The notes under the pieces: generated by a model
The model's database searches: none
Seen by the model: the letters and a program-made list of their open reading frames with translations, nothing else
Told to the model about the DNA's origin: nothing
In this document: positions 4,765 to 5,523 of the stretch, piece after piece
Layout: each line of letters opens with the position of its first letter
How positions within the stretch are numbered: the stretch's first letter is position 1
Position numbers and translations under genes: made by a program
Assembly (NCBI GenBank): GCA_900551625.1
Contig: URWZ01000126.1
Location: 1 to 5,523, forward strand
DNA length: 5,523 nucleotides
Direction: 5' to 3'
Source: an uncultured Collinsella sp.
GTDB lineage: Bacteria > Actinomycetota > Coriobacteriia > Coriobacteriales > Coriobacteriaceae

Positions 4765-5523
4765 TTAGTTGGCGGGCTGGAAGAAGGCTACGGCTACGGC
4801 ACCGGGGCCTACGTGGGTACCGATGGTGGCACCGATGGTGTGAACGGGCAGCTCGCCCTCGGTGTGGCCAGCCCACAGTGCCGCGCTGTCCTCGATATAC
4901 TTCTTGAGCACCGCATCCGAAAGACCCGTATAGCCGAGCGCCAGCGGCATGGAAAAGTCGATGCCGCCCGCCTTTTCGACCTTTTGGTTCAGCAGGTTGC
5001 GGCCGTTCTTGGAACCGCGCGCCTTTCCCAGCTGCACAATCAGACCGTCCTCGGCAGCTACCACGGGCTTTACGTTGAGCAGCGTACCCACGGCGCCGGC
5101 AGCAGCAGACAGGCGACCGCCGCGCACCAGGTACTCCAGCGTCTCGAGCAGGCCGATAACCACCACGCGGTCGCGCACGGCCTCGACCGCCGCCGCGATC
5201 TGGGCCGCGCTACGGCCCTCGTCCACCAAGCGCAGCGCATACTCAACCAGAATGCGTTCACCCAGGGTGACGTTGTTGCTATCAACCACGTACACATCGC
5301 CGCCCGGCGCCTCGGCTAGTGCGGTACGGGCGCTCTGATTGGTGCCCGACAGCTTAGCGCCCACGGTAATAATCACAGCCTCATCGCCGGCTTCGCGAAT
5401 CTCGGCGATAGCCTGCGAGAACGCGTACGGGTTGACCTGGCCGGTCTTGGGCAGCTCATCGCGCTCCACGAGCATCTCGTAAAAGCGCTGGTGATCGATG
5501 TCGACGCCATCCATGTACACATC
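4765..5523 (-). CDS. DegV family fatty-acid-binding protein, N-terminus outside the window
   Basis: DegV proteins bind a single long-chain fatty acid in the cytoplasm; in Firmicutes some (FakB) present it to the kinase FakA for phosphorylation and entry into phospholipid synthesis. The frame is open to the window edge, giving 252 visible residues; the family is about 280, so roughly 30-40 N-terminal residues are missing. Visible family blocks, in order, are the MDGVDID segment near the cut, ITVGAKLSGTNQSAR (carboxylate-binding SGT/S region), VVDSNNVTLGE, LEYLVRGGRLS, GTLLNVKPVV and the C-terminal IGATIGTHVGPGA. All are intact. The stop TAA is at 4767-4765, and a long inverted repeat follows directly. 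No fakA-like gene is in the window, so whether this is a FakB or another DegV paralogue is open. Confidence 0.93.
   Translation of the reverse strand, partial: DVYMDGVDIDHQRFYEMLVERDELPKTGQVNPYAFSQAIAEIREAGDEAVIITVGAKLSGTNQSARTALAEAPGGDVYVVDSNNVTLGERILVEYALRLVDEGRSAAQIAAAVEAVRDRVVVIGLLETLEYLVRGGRLSAAAGAVGTLLNVKPVVAAEDGLIVQLGKARGSKNGRNLLNQKVEKAGGIDFSMPLALGYTGLSDAVLKKYIEDSAALWAGHTEGELPVHTIGATIGTHVGPGAVAVAFFQPAN

Noticed and set aside
4672..5319. 215-codon rightward open frame
   Set aside because: Begins inside the inverted repeat and continues antisense to degV; no supported start.
1..5523. CRISPR array, tRNA genes, defence genes or transposase
   Set aside because: No evenly spaced direct repeats, no cloverleaf and no protein with such motifs were seen on either strand.

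Overview
This is the end of a contig from a GC-rich bacterium. The genes show strong third-position G/C preference, and the long palindromic repeats between them are of a kind I associate from memory with Coriobacteriia (Collinsella/Olsenella-like gut Actinomycetota). That assignment is an inference; there is no rRNA or other marker here to prove it.

Layout: positions 1-50 are not genomic. They are Illumina P5 tail, an i5 index and the Nextera Tn5 adapter, left on the contig end. The insert starts at 51, inside the 3' end of a leftward PflX-like radical SAM protein gene (51-977). A gap of about 530 bases follows (978-1504). It holds a probable structured RNA, best read as a 6S RNA candidate, closed by a clear intrinsic terminator at 1244-1271, then about 230 bases with nothing assignable. 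Two rightward genes come next: a WecA/TagO-like polyprenyl-phosphate sugar-1-phosphate transferase (1505-2704) and tryptophanyl-tRNA synthetase trpS (2864-3913), the latter ending in a textbook terminator (3947-3976). A convergent gap (3977-4306) contains two long palindromes. Two leftward genes complete the window: a one-domain MGMT-type alkyltransferase (4307-4627) and a DegV-family lipid-binding protein (4765-5523, N-terminus beyond the window). Between them lies a perfect 35-bp inverted repeat with nested internal symmetry.

The genes are ordinary housekeeping or accessory genes with no obvious shared pathway: Fe-S radical chemistry, cell-envelope glycan initiation, translation, DNA alkylation repair and fatty-acid binding. 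trpS may be read through from the wecA-like gene or have its own promoter; the others look like separate units. I found no defence system, CRISPR array, tRNA or transposase gene. The most noteworthy non-coding content is the 6S-like RNA and the set of three palindromic repeats around the MGMT gene, which look like REP/BIME-type elements. I see no convincing evidence of a new multi-gene system.
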